In this document: in pieces, positions 1 through 12,078 of the stretch
Layout of the letters: each line of letters opens with the position of its first letter
Numbering within the stretch: the first letter of the stretch is position 1
Assembly (NCBI GenBank): GCA_022749755.1
Contig: CM040443.1
Location: forward strand, 17,327,244-17,391,243
Reading direction: 5' to 3'
Length of the DNA stretch: 64,000 bases
From: Azadirachta indica
Taxonomy: Eukaryota; Streptophyta; Magnoliopsida; Sapindales; Meliaceae
Program-made: the position numbers and the translations under genes
The notes under the pieces: generated by a model
Told to the model about the DNA's origin: nothing
Database searches by the model: none
Seen by the model: only the letters and a program-made list of their open reading frames with translations

Positions 1-185
1 CCCTAATAGTTAATAATATTAAATTTACATTCAACAAGTAACAAATTCATTTTATTTTCATCATATTTGAACATTGGATTTGTAAATCTTGTCTAACGCA
101 TTCTCTGTGGACCGACATTCGGATTTCTTAACTTTATTACTTGAAACAACCTATACTTAAGCGTTACAACCTTTAAGTTGTAGCA
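1..185 (+). repeat. 3' end of a family A (Athila-type) LTR, cut by window edge
   Basis: This matches the last part of the intact LTRs at 12079-13489 and 16568-17980, including the CCTGTGGACCGACA-like block and the terminal GTTGTAGCA. It ends at 185 and the next bases begin a copia gag, so the LTR is inserted in that copia element. The expected 5-bp target duplication would be ATGGG (186-190), but its partner lies outside the window. Confidence 0.85.
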
Positions 186-1320
186 ATGGGCTCTCTGGAA
201 GCACATGAAAAAGGATTAGAAAGGCGTTATGAAAATTATACAAAAAATGCTTTTCAATCTAAAGTAAATATGCGATCTCAAAAATTTTAGAAAGGTGGAA
301 GTAAATCTAGCGAGAAAAACAAAAAGGCAAGTACTCTCTATGTAGCATATGTAAAAGAAAAAGCCACCTAGAGAAAGACTATTAGATTAAAAGAAAAGCA
401 CACAGTCAAAATTGTAAAAAGATTGGACATAGAGAAAAATCTTGCCGTTTAAAACAAAATCATCAAGCTAATTTCTCCAAAAACCAAGATTCAGAACTAC
501 TCTCTTCTATGTCCTTCAAGATACATCAGTAGCGAAAGAAGATATATGGTATCTAAATAGTAGTTGTAGTAACCATATGACAAAAGATGAGAGTATTTTC
601 TATAACCTTAATAAAATCAAGATAAGAATCAAAATTGGCTACATGAAGGCAACAGGCAAAGGCACTATTGCTGTTGACACAAAGAAGGGTAAGAGATACA
701 TCAACCAAGTACTCTTAGTCCCAACAATAGATTAGAACTTACTCAATGTAGGACAAATGATAGAGAATGGATACTCTTTGCATCTTGAAGGAGACTCTTG
801 CACAATCTTTGACGAGAAAGAAAAATCTCTTATAATTGCAAAAGTCAAAAAGCAAGAGAATCGATGCTTTCCAATCCAATAGAGGTATTCCAACAACATT
901 GTGATGAAGTCACAAGTGGACAAGTGATGGCTTTGGCATAGGAGATTTGAACATTTTAATTTTCTTGGATTGAAGATCCTTCAACAGTTTATGTGAGACC
1001 TACCAACGATCAAAGAGCTTGATGAAGTTTGCGAAGGGTATATCCTCGGGAAGAAACAGCGGTAACCATTCCCATTTACCAAAGCTTGGAGAGCCAAAGA
1101 GCCACTAGAGCTGCTCTATACGGACATTTATGGCCCAATGTAGACTCCATCACATGATCAAAATAGGTACTTCATTCTCTTTATCGATGACTATGCAAGA
1201 ATAACATGGGTTTATTTTTTACATAAAAAGTCGTAAGTTTTTTAAGTTTTCAAAAAATTCAAAACACATGTCGAGAAGCAAAGAGGTTGTTACATAAAGA
1301 CAATAAGAAATGCTAGATGC
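186..1320 (+). pseudogene. Ty1/copia gag-protease-integrase fragment, degenerate
   Basis: Reading across frames gives a copia polyprotein. It starts with a gag segment MGSLEAHEKGLERR, followed by a zinc-knuckle-like CKKIGHREKSC near 420-455. A protease-flank block (DIWYLNSSCSNHMT, 541-582) has the SNHMT form in place of the usual D-[ST]-G-[CA]-[ST]-xH. A GAG-pre-integrase block with WHRRFEHFN follows near 938-962, then the start of the integrase core (LYTDIYGPM, YFILFIDDYAR) near 1111-1200. There are many in-frame stops and at least two frame changes. The polyprotein stops near 1320 in the integrase, where family B sequence begins; RT and RNase H are absent. It cannot be functional. Confidence 0.85.
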
Positions 1321-1329
1321 AAAGAATAA

Positions 1330-4300
1330 AATTGACAATTGTTAATGCGTTCTAATTTAATCCACTAATCACAGGTTATAAACTGACCTAGTTCCCTCTC
1401 CTGAGTGCTGAACAAAGTCTTATGTATAACTAACCATGTCAATATTCGTATCTAACTAAATTAGATTATACAATCATTGTGCTCTACCTATAATTAACTA
1501 CCAAGGACTTGATCACCTCCTAATTTCACAATATCTAACTTATGTTAATTTCATTATCTAGTTGTTGATCTTGTCCCGATATTACAACTTCCTAAATTCT
1601 GTTACCTCAACTTGATAAACAACTTAATCTTTCTCAAGCATCAAATCATTCATCATCAATAAACTAATTTATCGTAAAATAAGTTAGAGACATTAAGCAT
1701 TAGATAACACGAATGAATAAAATTGTACTAACATGAATAGAAATACCAACTAATCCTAATTAGTTATTATCAATGTTTTCAAGTTCAATTCACTAATCAC
1801 AGGCTAAAATTATCTTATTATCTCTCTTAAATGTTAAACACAATCTTATGCCTAATCAAATTAAGTCAATATCTCTATCTGACTCGTTCAATTAAATACG
1901 CATTAAAAACGATTTGTTATTAATTATTCAAAATTCAACTACTTCTTTGAATCTTGTAATTTTAAAAGTTGATATGATTATCTAGGTCTTAAGATCCTCC
2001 CAAATTCTTAGAAATCCAAATTGTATTTTTCCTATACTAGTGAATAAATTAAACTCCTCGAAGTATTAACATATTCACACAAATCAATCAATTCATCTGA
2101 ACAACAAATTGAAAGCATTACGAATAAGGATAAACACAAGTGAATGAACATAGCTCAAATAAATATTAACAACATTAAAGTATATCAATCATAGTTCAAA
2201 TAAGCTAAATTAACTATCTAAAATATAAAATCAAGTCTATCATAGAAAAATCTATAACAATCATTAACAAGAAATTTGTAAATGTAAATATATCCAAAAA
2301 CAATATTTCAAAATATAAATTTCAAGAGGTAAAATGAAGGAAGAGAGTAAACTCGGATTGAGAGATGCTCTAAGCCTCTAATTTTTTAGGAATTCGCCAA
2401 GAAACTTCAAGGAATTGTTGAACTCCAAGCTTCTCTCTCTACATTGTAAGAAATGAATAGGTATAAAACATATTTAGCTACATATTTTTTTGTTAAAATG
2501 TTGCTCCATTTGCAAGCCTCAAATAATACTTTATGCAGAGCTTTAATCTATTCAAACCCACTTTCAATCATGCAAATACTGGTGTCAAATAAATATGGTT
2601 GGAAATGAATAGGTACAAAATATTTTAGTTCATTTTATTACGAAAGGTCTTATAATTTTACTTAAATTCAAATTTACGATCATTTCTATTTTGTCTTTAA
2701 TAAGTTAAAGAAACCTCTAGGGCACACCATAGTCATTATATGGCTTTCAATACAGATACTCAAGTTGATTCACCATCACAAGAGAACATATGGAAGTTTG
2801 TTACTTTATTAATATAATGAAACAAACTAATTATGGTTTCTTACTCTATATTGGCAATTAGGTGTTCTCTATTAGAACTACAATATTATCATGTCCATTA
2901 CAATGCTTAAATTCATTTAGAGACTAGATTTTCTTAAAAACCTGAAAAATAATATTGTTTAGGTTAGGATGATCATGTGTTTAGATTTTCTTAAGTAATT
3001 TCGTACGAAGGAAATTAGAGGATCTCTGTTAGTTTTGAAATGTTGTTGCTTTATGTTACTGTTTCGTTTATGGTTAAGATATGCTAATGTTATGGTTATG
3101 ATATACATGTTAGCAGTTGGTGTTGTTCTAATTTTGTGCAATGTACATGCAAGGAGTGCAATGTGTTTAATTGAAGTTTGAGCTCTGGCAGAACATTTGG
3201 CTTTGCCAACATGTATCAAGTTGCACATATAAAGAAGTTTTGTAAAACAGGGCAATGTAATGCAGTTAAGAGGTGACTGTTTGTGATTTTTTATTGGTAG
3301 TTTTAGTTGTGCTGAATTTAGTTAACTTTACGATTTTAGGAATGTTAATGGTAAACTTAGTTCAAATTTTTGCCCAAACGTTTTCTAGAGGTGACTGCTA
3401 GTAATCAATGGATTAAAATTTTTGGTTTATTGTAGCTTTTCTACAAATTTTATTGTATATAAAATAAAAATTTCATTGTATATAAAATAAAAATTTCAGT
3501 CTTACTTTTCAAGTTTTTAGTGCTATCTAATGTTTTACAATATTTAACCAATTAAATTGTTCAAAATTGGTCTTGATATTTTGTTCATATTTAATATTCA
3601 AATTAATTTAATGGGATCAATATTTAAGTGAATAAAAGTATTATGAAATAGCTAATATTTTTTATGCCAAACATTTGGCAACAAAAGGTGTTAGTAAAAA
3701 AAGATAATTTATTTCAAATTATTTGCAGCTGTTACACATCGGTTGCAAAATGGTTGCAAATCAATTGTAGCTAACAAAAATTTTTTGCGACATGTCTTAT
3801 TGCAGCCAATGGAATTTGGCTATAAACGACTAGAATTTGGCCATAAAAATGATTTTGCGATTGAATTTGTATTATTTGCTGTTGAAAAATTTAGCCACAA
3901 AAGACAATTTTTCTTGTAGTGCTAGAAAATTTAGCCCATCTCTCATACTTGTGTTTCTCTCACTAAAAGCTGCCTTTTATATTTGGATCCGTGGTGGCTA
4001 ATCTTAGAAAAACACAAAAACCTAGGAATGGTCAAATCTGGCCATCTAATGCTGATCTAACGGCTTACAAGTCTTCAAGGGACGTCATTTAAAACATATA
4101 GGGCGTGGGTGCGCCATGCTTGACCACTTCCCTTTTTGCAATTCTTGCATTCTGGTCCCTGTTTTCTTGTTTTTTTGGTCATCATTTTGGTGGATTACGT
4201 TTTAGTCCTTGTTTTTGTGCCATTAATTACTTTGGACAAGGATTTTCTACATTTTTGCTCAAAAAGATAAAATTTTATCAAAACAACACTAGGACTTGAG

Positions 4301-4350
4301 GATTTGTTCACATATTCAAGTTTGAAAGCCTAAGATAAGTGAGTAAAATA
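1330..4350 (-). repeat. Degenerate family B Ty3/gypsy LTR, split by a CACTA element
   Basis: The blocks 1330-2441 and 3922-4350 line up in order with the B LTRs at 10317-11782 and 32813-34284: CTAATCACAGG, a CTCTCGAGTG-like block, the GAGGAAGAGT block, CTCTCTCTAGAAA, then ACCTAGGAAT. Orientation is set by the copy at 19572, which has a primer-binding site on the minus strand. The copy is older and more diverged than the others. The junction CTCTCTA/GAAA is interrupted by the CACTA element at 2442-3921. The right edge near 4330-4350 is approximate because a second B-like LTR start (AATCGCAAGTATACGA) follows. Confidence 0.7.
2442..3921. mobile_element. Non-autonomous CACTA (En/Spm) DNA transposon
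   Basis: The right end, TTTTTCTTGTAGTG, is the reverse complement of the canonical CACTACAAGAAAA terminus. The left end CATTGTAAGAAAT is a degenerate version (about 9 of 13 bases match). Both ends are flanked by the trinucleotide CTA (2439-2441 and 3922-3924), the 3-bp target duplication expected for this superfamily. The related B LTRs near 11260 and 33765 give the uninterrupted empty site (TTTCTAGAAAT). Subterminal GGTTGCAAA / TTTAGCCACAAAA motifs at 3725-3905 are typical. No transposase is present; the 98-codon minus-strand ORF at 2959-3255 has no recognisable domain. Length is 1,480 bp. Confidence 0.85.
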
Positions 4351-4489
4351 CTCAGTTATCACTAACTACTTTCAAATCTTGGTATTACGCTTCTGTTATG
4401 AAACCTCACAATCGCAAGTATACGAGATCGTACAAATAGTATAATGATCAAAAGGGTTTATCTTGACCACATGACTAAGCTTTTTGAAT

Positions 4490-6805
4490 TTTACGCTAAT
4501 TACTGCAATTATGATAATTCTACTTTATCTAGGCAAACCTTAATTTAAGAGATGGAAATAAGAAAATATTAAACTATATCACTAATCATCTTTTTGATAA
4601 TATTACAATCGAGCATCCAAAGTTTGGTTCTAATGTAGAAATTCATTATAAGCACCTCCCTTCCAAGTGTACTGAATGTCATAGAGTACAAAGTTGTCAA
4701 TATGCTAACATAAAAACAAAAGAAGCTACTAATATGTAAAGTTCAACTTTGCTTCTGAAAATTATTTGAATGGCAGCAAACTAAAATAGAGCTATAGGCT
4801 ACTTGCTAAGGACGCGGGAAGCAATTCATCAAAGAATAATGAAACCCAACTAAATCTCAATTGTGAGGGTCAAGAAAGTCTTCCTGCAACCATAAACATT
4901 GATGAAAAGATTCAAAGAGAGATTAAACCTAAGCTGAATACAAATACTAGTTCTACATAAGAGAGGTTGCCTATAGTTACTATGGACTTGAATAATGCCA
5001 TCTCTACAAGTGGCAAAGATAAAAATCCAAGTATTGATGAGAAGGGGCAAAGCGTGATAGAATTGAAGCTGAACAAAGATACTAGTTCTACATAAGAGAA
5101 ATTGCCTTTTTCCACACTAGGTTTGAGTAATGTCATTTCTCAAGTGGCAAAGATAAAAATCCAATTATTTCTAACACTTTAGCTTCCAATGTGGCAGATG
5201 TTATAAAGGATTTAACCTTGTGTCTTTCTCCTTCTTTCCAAGTTTGTTTTCCAAATCTATTCAATGAAATTTATAAGGTACTTTTACCTAGAGTTCCTTC
5301 TTGTGATAAGTTAGTTTGGATTAATTCTAAATCTGGTGACTTATCTCTTAAAGACAGCCATGAATTTTGTCAAAATAAAAAACAAGCATCCTCTATATTC
5401 TCAACTATTTGAAAGATTTCTATTCCTCTAAAGTATGCTATTCTTATTTGGCGTCTTCTACACAATAAAGTCTCTACAGATGATATTCTTTTAAGGAGAA
5501 GACTGCATATCATTTCAACATGTCAACCCTGTCCAAAGTTTGCACATATAGAAAACCATAGAGCATTTATTCTTTCATTGTAGCTTTGCGTAATCTATTG
5601 ATGATAATGGTTTATCATTTCAGTATTCTCTTATGACAAAACAATTTCCTTCTCAAATTCAGAACTTGTGGGTTGTAGCTTGTTGTCATGTGACTTATAC
5701 TATTTGGAGAGTTTGCAATCTACTTTATTTTGAGAACTTGAAACAACTATTTCTAGTGCGATGGCATATTGGAAACACCTACTCATCACCATTGCCAATT
5801 CTTTCTAGGTCATGTGGTTCGTTTTAATGATCTTAGAGTCTTGAATCATCTTAGAATCAATCATAAATTTGGTAAAACACCCAAGATCTACACAATTAGC
5901 CAGCAAAATAGTGATGGTTTATCTAAGGGTAATCCAGGCTTGTCTGCTTATGGTAGTGTTTTCCGAGATCACGATGGTTCTTTTATTGGTGGGTTTTTGG
6001 TGATCCTTGTTTATTATTCATCATTCTATGCAGAATTTATGGCAATCATTATTGCCATTGAAAAAGCCTAGACTAAGGGTTGGCATCATATTTAGATAAA
6101 GAGTGACTCCCGTTCACTAGTTTATTGTTCAAATGTTGTACAATTTTCTTCTTCGTAACAACTAGCAATTCAATGGTCCAATTTTTTGACTCTAATTCAA
6201 AAAATAATGGTTTTTATCTCTCACATTTTTCATGAGAGAATTTGTCCTTTCTTATGTGCAGGCTATTGGTTTATGGTTGCCAAAATGTGCAGCCTTCATT
6301 TGTCTACTACTCTACTATGCTTCTATTGATTGTTTTTTAGCTTATTCTTCTAGTGAGGGCCACACAGTCCTTTTGTAATTTTCTGTTGGAAAGATTTTGT
6401 TCTACTGTTACTTTATTGCTGCTATGGCTGCTAGTTTATGGTTACTAGGTATTAAATGTGTAGTGTTTAATAGTCTACTACTTTGCTCTGCCTTTGGTAA
6501 TGAATTAGGCTAACTACTACTAATGTAAGTACAGCTGCTAGGACATTGCTACTGCAATGTTCTAGTGTTGGGGCTAATGATTTTTAGGCTTGCTGCTACT
6601 AATGCAAGTACAGTTATTGAGGGTTTAATACTGTAGTGTTCTAGTGTTTGGAGGCTGTATTTTTCTTTTTTTCATGCTATTGTATTTGCTACGAAAGTGT
6701 TTTTTCTTTGCCACAACTTTCACTTTTTCGGTTCTTCATTTGTAATACTGTTCTTCTTGTATCATCTATTTAATATATTATTTTAATTATAAAAAATAAT
6801 AAAAA
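4490..6805 (+). pseudogene. LINE (L1-type) remnant: ORF1 end, zf-RVT and RNase H
   Basis: Translated in pieces, 4600-4740 gives a degenerate LINE ORF1 zinc-knuckle region (VEIHYKHLPSKCTECHRVQ). Then 5191-5580 gives the zf-RVT region downstream of RT (LVWINSKSGDLSLKDSHEF followed by IPLKYAILIWRLLHNKVST). Finally 5850-6150 gives a type I RNase H with DGLSKGNPG, YAEFMAI and KSDSRSLVY, so three acidic positions are still visible. Endonuclease and RT are missing, so the copy has a large internal deletion plus many stops. A short 6-bp A run and an A-rich segment near 6785-6810 mark the probable 3' end, beyond which B-type LTR sequence begins. Confidence 0.75.
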
Positions 6806-9685
6806 GAAAATTAAACAAGAAGCAAAATTTATAGAGGAAGCGTGTGAAAATGGTGTGGAAATGGTTTGAGGCCTTGACTTCACGTAATTTTCAATATATT
6901 TATCCAAATTAGGACTTGCTAATTGATGAATGTTTAAAAGTGTAGGTTTATCAAGAGAAATATTATGATTTACACTTAATAATGTCCTTCTATTCCCCAA
7001 TAATGAAGCATATTCTTTTATATTGAATTGTAAAACGTGAATTGGACTATACAGTCAGTTTTGCGCAGGTTTCGTATAATGAGCGTATCTTTCAATCCAA
7101 ATCATCAATTGATACAATTCTTGGGCTAGACAAACATAAACTCATCATTTCACAACTTTGTAAGCCAAAGGTTAGACCAGTTCGAGCAATTAATGGGACA
7201 AAATTGGGCTTCAACAGAACTCAAGTGCATCTTTGAACCAGTCCAATATACTTCGATATTTGGACCATATCTATCTAAATACGTAACAAAAAATTATATG
7301 GTTAGGTGATCTAGAAATCTAAGAAAGGGATCTAAATTGTTTATGTTTTGCACTTTCTCAAATTTCAACTGATCGATTACCAAAAAGAGCTATCATTTTA
7401 GAAGGGCGGTGGAGAAATGTGACTTGAACATCTCTACCTATTTTCAACACAACTCATGGTCTAAAATAGCAATAAGGGTGAGATATGGGCCATTAGAAAG
7501 ATGAGTCATCCACCTACAATTTTGAAGAAGTCCATTTTATGAAATTTGGTGGTTTTCATGGTTAAAAATATGTTGGAAATTGGTAGAGCGTGAATAATTA
7601 GAAATTGACAAAATTATGTTCACATATGTAAAATGTCTTTTGTTTTACCTATATAAAGGAAGATGCGGAAGTGAAGAAGAGATGAGTTTGTTTCCATTTT
7701 CTATTTTCTTTTTGTAATTTGAACTTCAATTAAATGATGTATTTCTAATTTCGTAATTAGGGCTAAGGGTGAACTTTTGATGATTTTATAATTTTGTTCT
7801 TTGATCCTTTGTTTTGTTCTTCATTGCCAATCTTTTTATTGATTGAGTACTATATTTTGCAAGTGATTTTGAATTGTTAGAAACCTTGATTCATTGTTAA
7901 CAAATGGTAATTGAATGCTTGGATGTTTTCTACATATCTAGAGTAAGACAACTTATAGTTTTTCACCATCAACTAAAAGGTAAGTCTTTTGATTTCTTTG
8001 TGCTTAAATGTTTTTTTTTTCATCATCCAATTAAGATTACTTCTTTTGATTCTTAATTGTGTTTTTCTTTAAAAAAAAAAAAGATCAAAAATAAGTTCTA
8101 TGCAAAACATTAAAATGGATCCCTAATGCCCTAATATATAATAATATTGAATTTAAATTTGACAATAAGCAAATTCATTCCATTTCTTATAATTTTTGAA
8201 TATTTGGATTTGTAATATTTAGACCTTTGGACTTATGAACCTTATATAACGTATTCCCTGTGGACCGACACTCGGACTTCCGAACTTTATTACTTGAGAC
8301 AACCTATACTTAGGAGTTACAATTTTTAAGTTGTAGCACTTGGAAATTACAACCTTTAAGTTGTAGTACTAATACTTTCTACTACAATCACTAATAAATA
8401 GTTATAATTTGGCATTATTAACATTCTCGAGTGTCAAACTAGGTCCTATGTCTAAGTAACCTAGTCGATTTCCCTATCTAACTCGATTAATCACACGTTC
8501 ATTGAATATTACCAATTATTAATAACAAAAACTCAATTGGCTCCCAGTCTCTCAACGATCCTAGTATTAATTTGATTGTCTAGATAATGATAGCCTTCCG
8601 AACTCTCAATATTTGTAAACTATGTTATTCTAATATTAATGAACAAATTAGTCTCTCCCAAGCATTCATTCATTTATGATAATTCAAATAATTCATTTTT
8701 CAACAAATGATAAGCATTAAGTACAAGAAAACATAAATGAATGAAATATACTTATATTAACAAAATCCTAATCAATCAAAACATATTCTAACTAGATTAT
8801 ATCAAGACCCTAGAATATAGATTTTAGCCTAACATATCCAAATTCAACATCAAAATCACATGTTTAAATTCATCAATCTTAAGAAATAGAACAAATAACA
8901 ATAACAAATGAAATTCAAGAGAAATTAAGAGAATAAGAGATAAAAACTAGGTTGATTGATGCATCCAATCCATAATTCCTTGAGTAATCTTTCAATTTCC
9001 TCAAAGAATTTGATATTTTCTACCTTTCTATCACAAGAATCCTCCCATTTTTCTTTGTTTTCTATACTCTCAAAATCCCTTTTCTAAAATTGAATAATGG
9101 TGGTTAAGCCCCAAAAACATAAAAACCTAGGAGAAGTCTAAATTAGCCATAAATTGGTGATCCAAGAGCCAAAATCTGTACAAAATTGTCAAGTTAGAAC
9201 ACAGGTGGTGCAGGGGCACTAAGTTGGCAGACTCGGTGACGTTGTTGCTGCTTTACTTTTGATGCTTTGTTGCTTATGTTCATGCAAAGAAGCAGAGAGC
9301 ATGGCGTGACCAGGCACGTTGATGGTGCAGGTGCACCATACTACTATCTATAATTTTAATTTAAAGCTTTGGATGTCTAGTTTTGAACACAAGAAATAGA
9401 ACATTATTCTGAGCTATGTAGACTAAGTTATGATCATTTTAGTACCGCGTACTCAGTATGTCCATTTCTACTGCTTTAGCTAAAAATCATTAAAGAGGCT
9501 CGTAGATGCGCGCTTGTGCTCTGTTTTCATGTATTTTCATTGAAACACCTCCATACCTACGAAATAAAAATAAAAATAAAAAAGCTTAAAAGAAAAATAA
9601 ATACTCAAAATAAACTAAACAATGTTAGGTGTTCTATTCATGATAGATAAATCAAGCATAATCTTGTAATAAAATAAAGATATCA
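6806..9685 (-). repeat. LTR of a B-type element (B'), holding a nested solo LTR
   Basis: The blocks 6806-6923 and 8369-9685 carry the B LTR order (CACTAATAAAT, CTCGAGTGTCAAAC, GATTAATCACACG, GAGATAAAAACTAGG, CATAAAAACCTAGG). The right edge is set at 9685 because minus-strand sequence beyond it reads as a polypurine tract. The copy is interrupted by the family A solo LTR at 6924-8368. The left edge against the LINE tail is uncertain by about 20 bp. Confidence 0.65.
6924..8368 (+). mobile_element. Solo LTR of Athila family A with TSD CTAAT
   Basis: It starts TGATGAATG like the other family A LTRs. It is flanked by perfect 5-bp direct repeats CTAAT at 6919-6923 and 8369-8373. No primer-binding site or coding region follows, so this is a solo LTR left by LTR-LTR recombination. 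Its 3' end is unusual: the normal terminus GTTGTAGCA occurs at 8330-8338 and is then repeated in a 30-bp extension ending GTTGTAGTA, and the target duplication abuts the second copy. A TATATAAA box lies at 7650-7657. Confidence 0.9.
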
Positions 9686-10316
9686 AATATCCCTTAACTT
9701 AATATTTGTTAGTCCTCAAGCAAAAGAAAAATAGAAAGACTCAATAAAATGAATTAGCTTCCTTACTTAACAGTTTCATGGCCAATGAGAATGCAACAAG
9801 ATACAAACTTAATCACTCAAACATCCAAGTACCAACAAGGGTTCATTTGATATGGTTATGTGTAGTGTGTGATAGCCGTAAATTGATCATCATCTATCAT
9901 ATCATCCTTCACATTATCAGAGCATAGCATGCATAGAAATCTTGAACTCTAAATCTCATTAACATGATCACTTTGAAGCAAACACAATTGAAATTTTGTT
10001 AACACTCGAAAGTATATGAGATAAACATTATGCTTAGATTTTTACTAGAAGAACAAAGCTAACATATAATTGAAATTATATGCTATTTCTAATATGACGA
10101 TGGTAATCCTATGAATGGAATAGTACTAACTTTATTGTCATGTAAATGGATGCAAACTAATCAAACGACATAGAAGATCAATATAAGACTTTGCCTATAG
10201 GTTGTAATGAAGCTAATGGGTAAAACAATTACAAGAAAGAATGGGTAAAAGGTAAATCAAAATTTTGGGAACTTCATACGTATGCTTTACATCAACTCAA
10301 ATTCCGCCTCAATTTT
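9686..10316 (-). repeat. Polypurine tract and 3' internal region of element B'
   Basis: On the minus strand, 9686-9702 reads AAGTTAAGGGATATT followed by TGATATC. It is preceded by TTGCTTGAGGACTAACAA, the GCTTGAGGACAAGCAA-like signature next to the 3' polypurine tract in many plant Athila/Tat-like elements. The rest has no ORF of note. Element B is inserted at 10317. Bases 10206-10316 recur at 32701-32812 next to the second B LTR, so the flank was duplicated with the element. Confidence 0.6.
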
Positions 10317-11782
10317 TGCGACAGCACTAACGTGTGTGCATATAATTGCAAGTGCGCTGGTTGTAACAAGTAATAAAGTGATAAGTAAGAGTATCATCCC
10401 ACAATGATTGAAATTTTGAATTAAAGCTAAGTACTATGATTATGGTCACTTAAATTTATCTAACAAACTAATTTAATGAAACAAATTTAATTATAAAAAC
10501 ATAATTAAATAACAAACTAAATTAAAGTAGATGAGAATTTCTATGAAAATAGTTTAAGGGTCTTAACTTCACTCAAATCTCAACATATTTCTCTTAATTG
10601 GTAATTGTTAATGCATTCTAATTCAATTTACTAACCACAGGTTCTAAATTGATCCCATTTCCTCTCTCGAGTGTCAAACATGATCCTATGCTTAATCTAC
10701 TTAAGTTGATAACCCTATTTGATTTGTTTAATTAAACATGCATTAAATTCGCCTTATTATTAACTATTCAAAATTCAATTATCTCAGGTATCTTGTAATT
10801 TTAAAGTTAATATGATTATCTAGATCCTTAAGTCCTCTTGAACTCCCAGAAATTTAAATTGTGATTTTCTATTTTGGTAAATAAATTAAATTATCCCAAG
10901 TATTAACCCATGCACACAAATCAATCAACGCATCCAAACAACAAACTAAAAGCATTATGAACAAGGGTAAATACAAGAGAATATACCACAAAGAATATTA
11001 AAAAAAATCAATCAAAAATAGTTCACATAAATTATGTACCCCTAGAATATGAAATTTAGCCTATTATAAGAATCCATAACACAAGGCAACAAGAACTTTG
11101 TAAATGCAAATATTTAATTAAAACAATAACAACAATATAAATTTCAAGACAAAATAAAGAGAGGAAGAGTTAAAACTAGAGAAATCGAGGCTTTAAATCT
11201 GTAAATTTTCAAGTACTCTCCCAAATTTCTTCAAGAAATGATAGTTTTCCACCTTTCTCTTTCTAGAAATCTCCTCCTCCTTGTGCGTTTCTTTGCCTCT
11301 CTTACATTTTTTTCTCCTCCTCGCCTATTGTGGCTAACACCCAACAAACATACAAACCTAGGAATAAACTAAATTAGGCTACAAATTGGTAATCCATAGG
11401 CAATAAATTGGGCAAGATCGTCAAATGAAGACGTAGGTAGCGTGAAGGCGATAGCAATGCCATATGCCTTAATGGTGCAGCCACGCCATAGTTACTATAC
11501 TTGGCTGAGGCTTGGGCAGCATACACGGTGCAGGCGCGCCATGCACACTAGCCCTTATTTTATGATTTTTTCACGTTGACCCTCGAAGCTTTGCATTTTG
11601 GTCCCGATCTTCCTCCCAACATCTCTAATACTTTTTTTGATATCATAATCACCTTGGATAACTGTTTTCTTGCTTTCCTACACATGGGCACTTAAAATCA
11701 AGTAATAACAATACGGCTTAAGAATTTACACAACATTTTGGGTTTGGAAGGCCCAATAAACGCGTATTTTACAAGCTTATCA
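10317..11782 (-). repeat. 3' LTR of B element (minus strand)
   Basis: The LTR runs from TGCGACAGCAC at the left to the minus-strand start TGATAAGCTTG (left end CAAGCTTATCA at 11772-11782). It is aligned in order with the 5' LTR at 19572-20932 and with the duplicate at 32813-34284. Length is about 1.47 kb. No long ORF is present. The GGTGCAGGCGCGCCATG-type GC-richer patch near 11530 recurs in all B copies. Confidence 0.75.
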
Positions 11783-11798
11783 AATACCCACAAACTTG
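11783..11798 (-). other. Polypurine tract of B element
   Basis: On the minus strand this reads AAGTTTGTGGGTATTT directly before the LTR start TGATAAGC. Just upstream is TTTGCTTAAGGATAA, a decayed GCTTGAGGACAA signature. It is the expected site for plus-strand priming and defines the LTR edge. Confidence 0.65.
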
Positions 11799-12078
11799 AA
11801 TGTCTATTTATCCTTAAGCAAATCAAATAAGAAAAAATGATCACCAATAGAGAGGCCATGCCCAACATAATGCACAATAGGACAAAAAAAAAATTAGTAT
11901 ATGCTCAGTCAAAACAAAATCCAGCCTTATAGATAACGTAACATACTTAATTAAGTTAAGAAAAACTTCAAAATACTGACATTTTGTCTAGAATTTTGAC
12001 TTGAAAATCAAATGTCACTTTGCTCAAAGATTCCTTATGTAAGTATGTGAATAGCCACTCAAACTTTTTTTTTTTAAG
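11799..12078 (-). repeat. 3' internal sequence of B element, left of the nested insertion
   Basis: Non-coding AT-rich sequence that continues at 17981 on the far side of the family A composite. The interruption is flanked by TTAAG (12074-12078) and TAAAG (17981-17985), a 5-bp target duplication with one mismatch. Confidence 0.6.

Noticed and set aside
2959..3255. 98-residue ORF inside the CACTA element
   Set aside because: No similarity to En/Spm transposase or to any motif I know; length is compatible with chance in this sequence.
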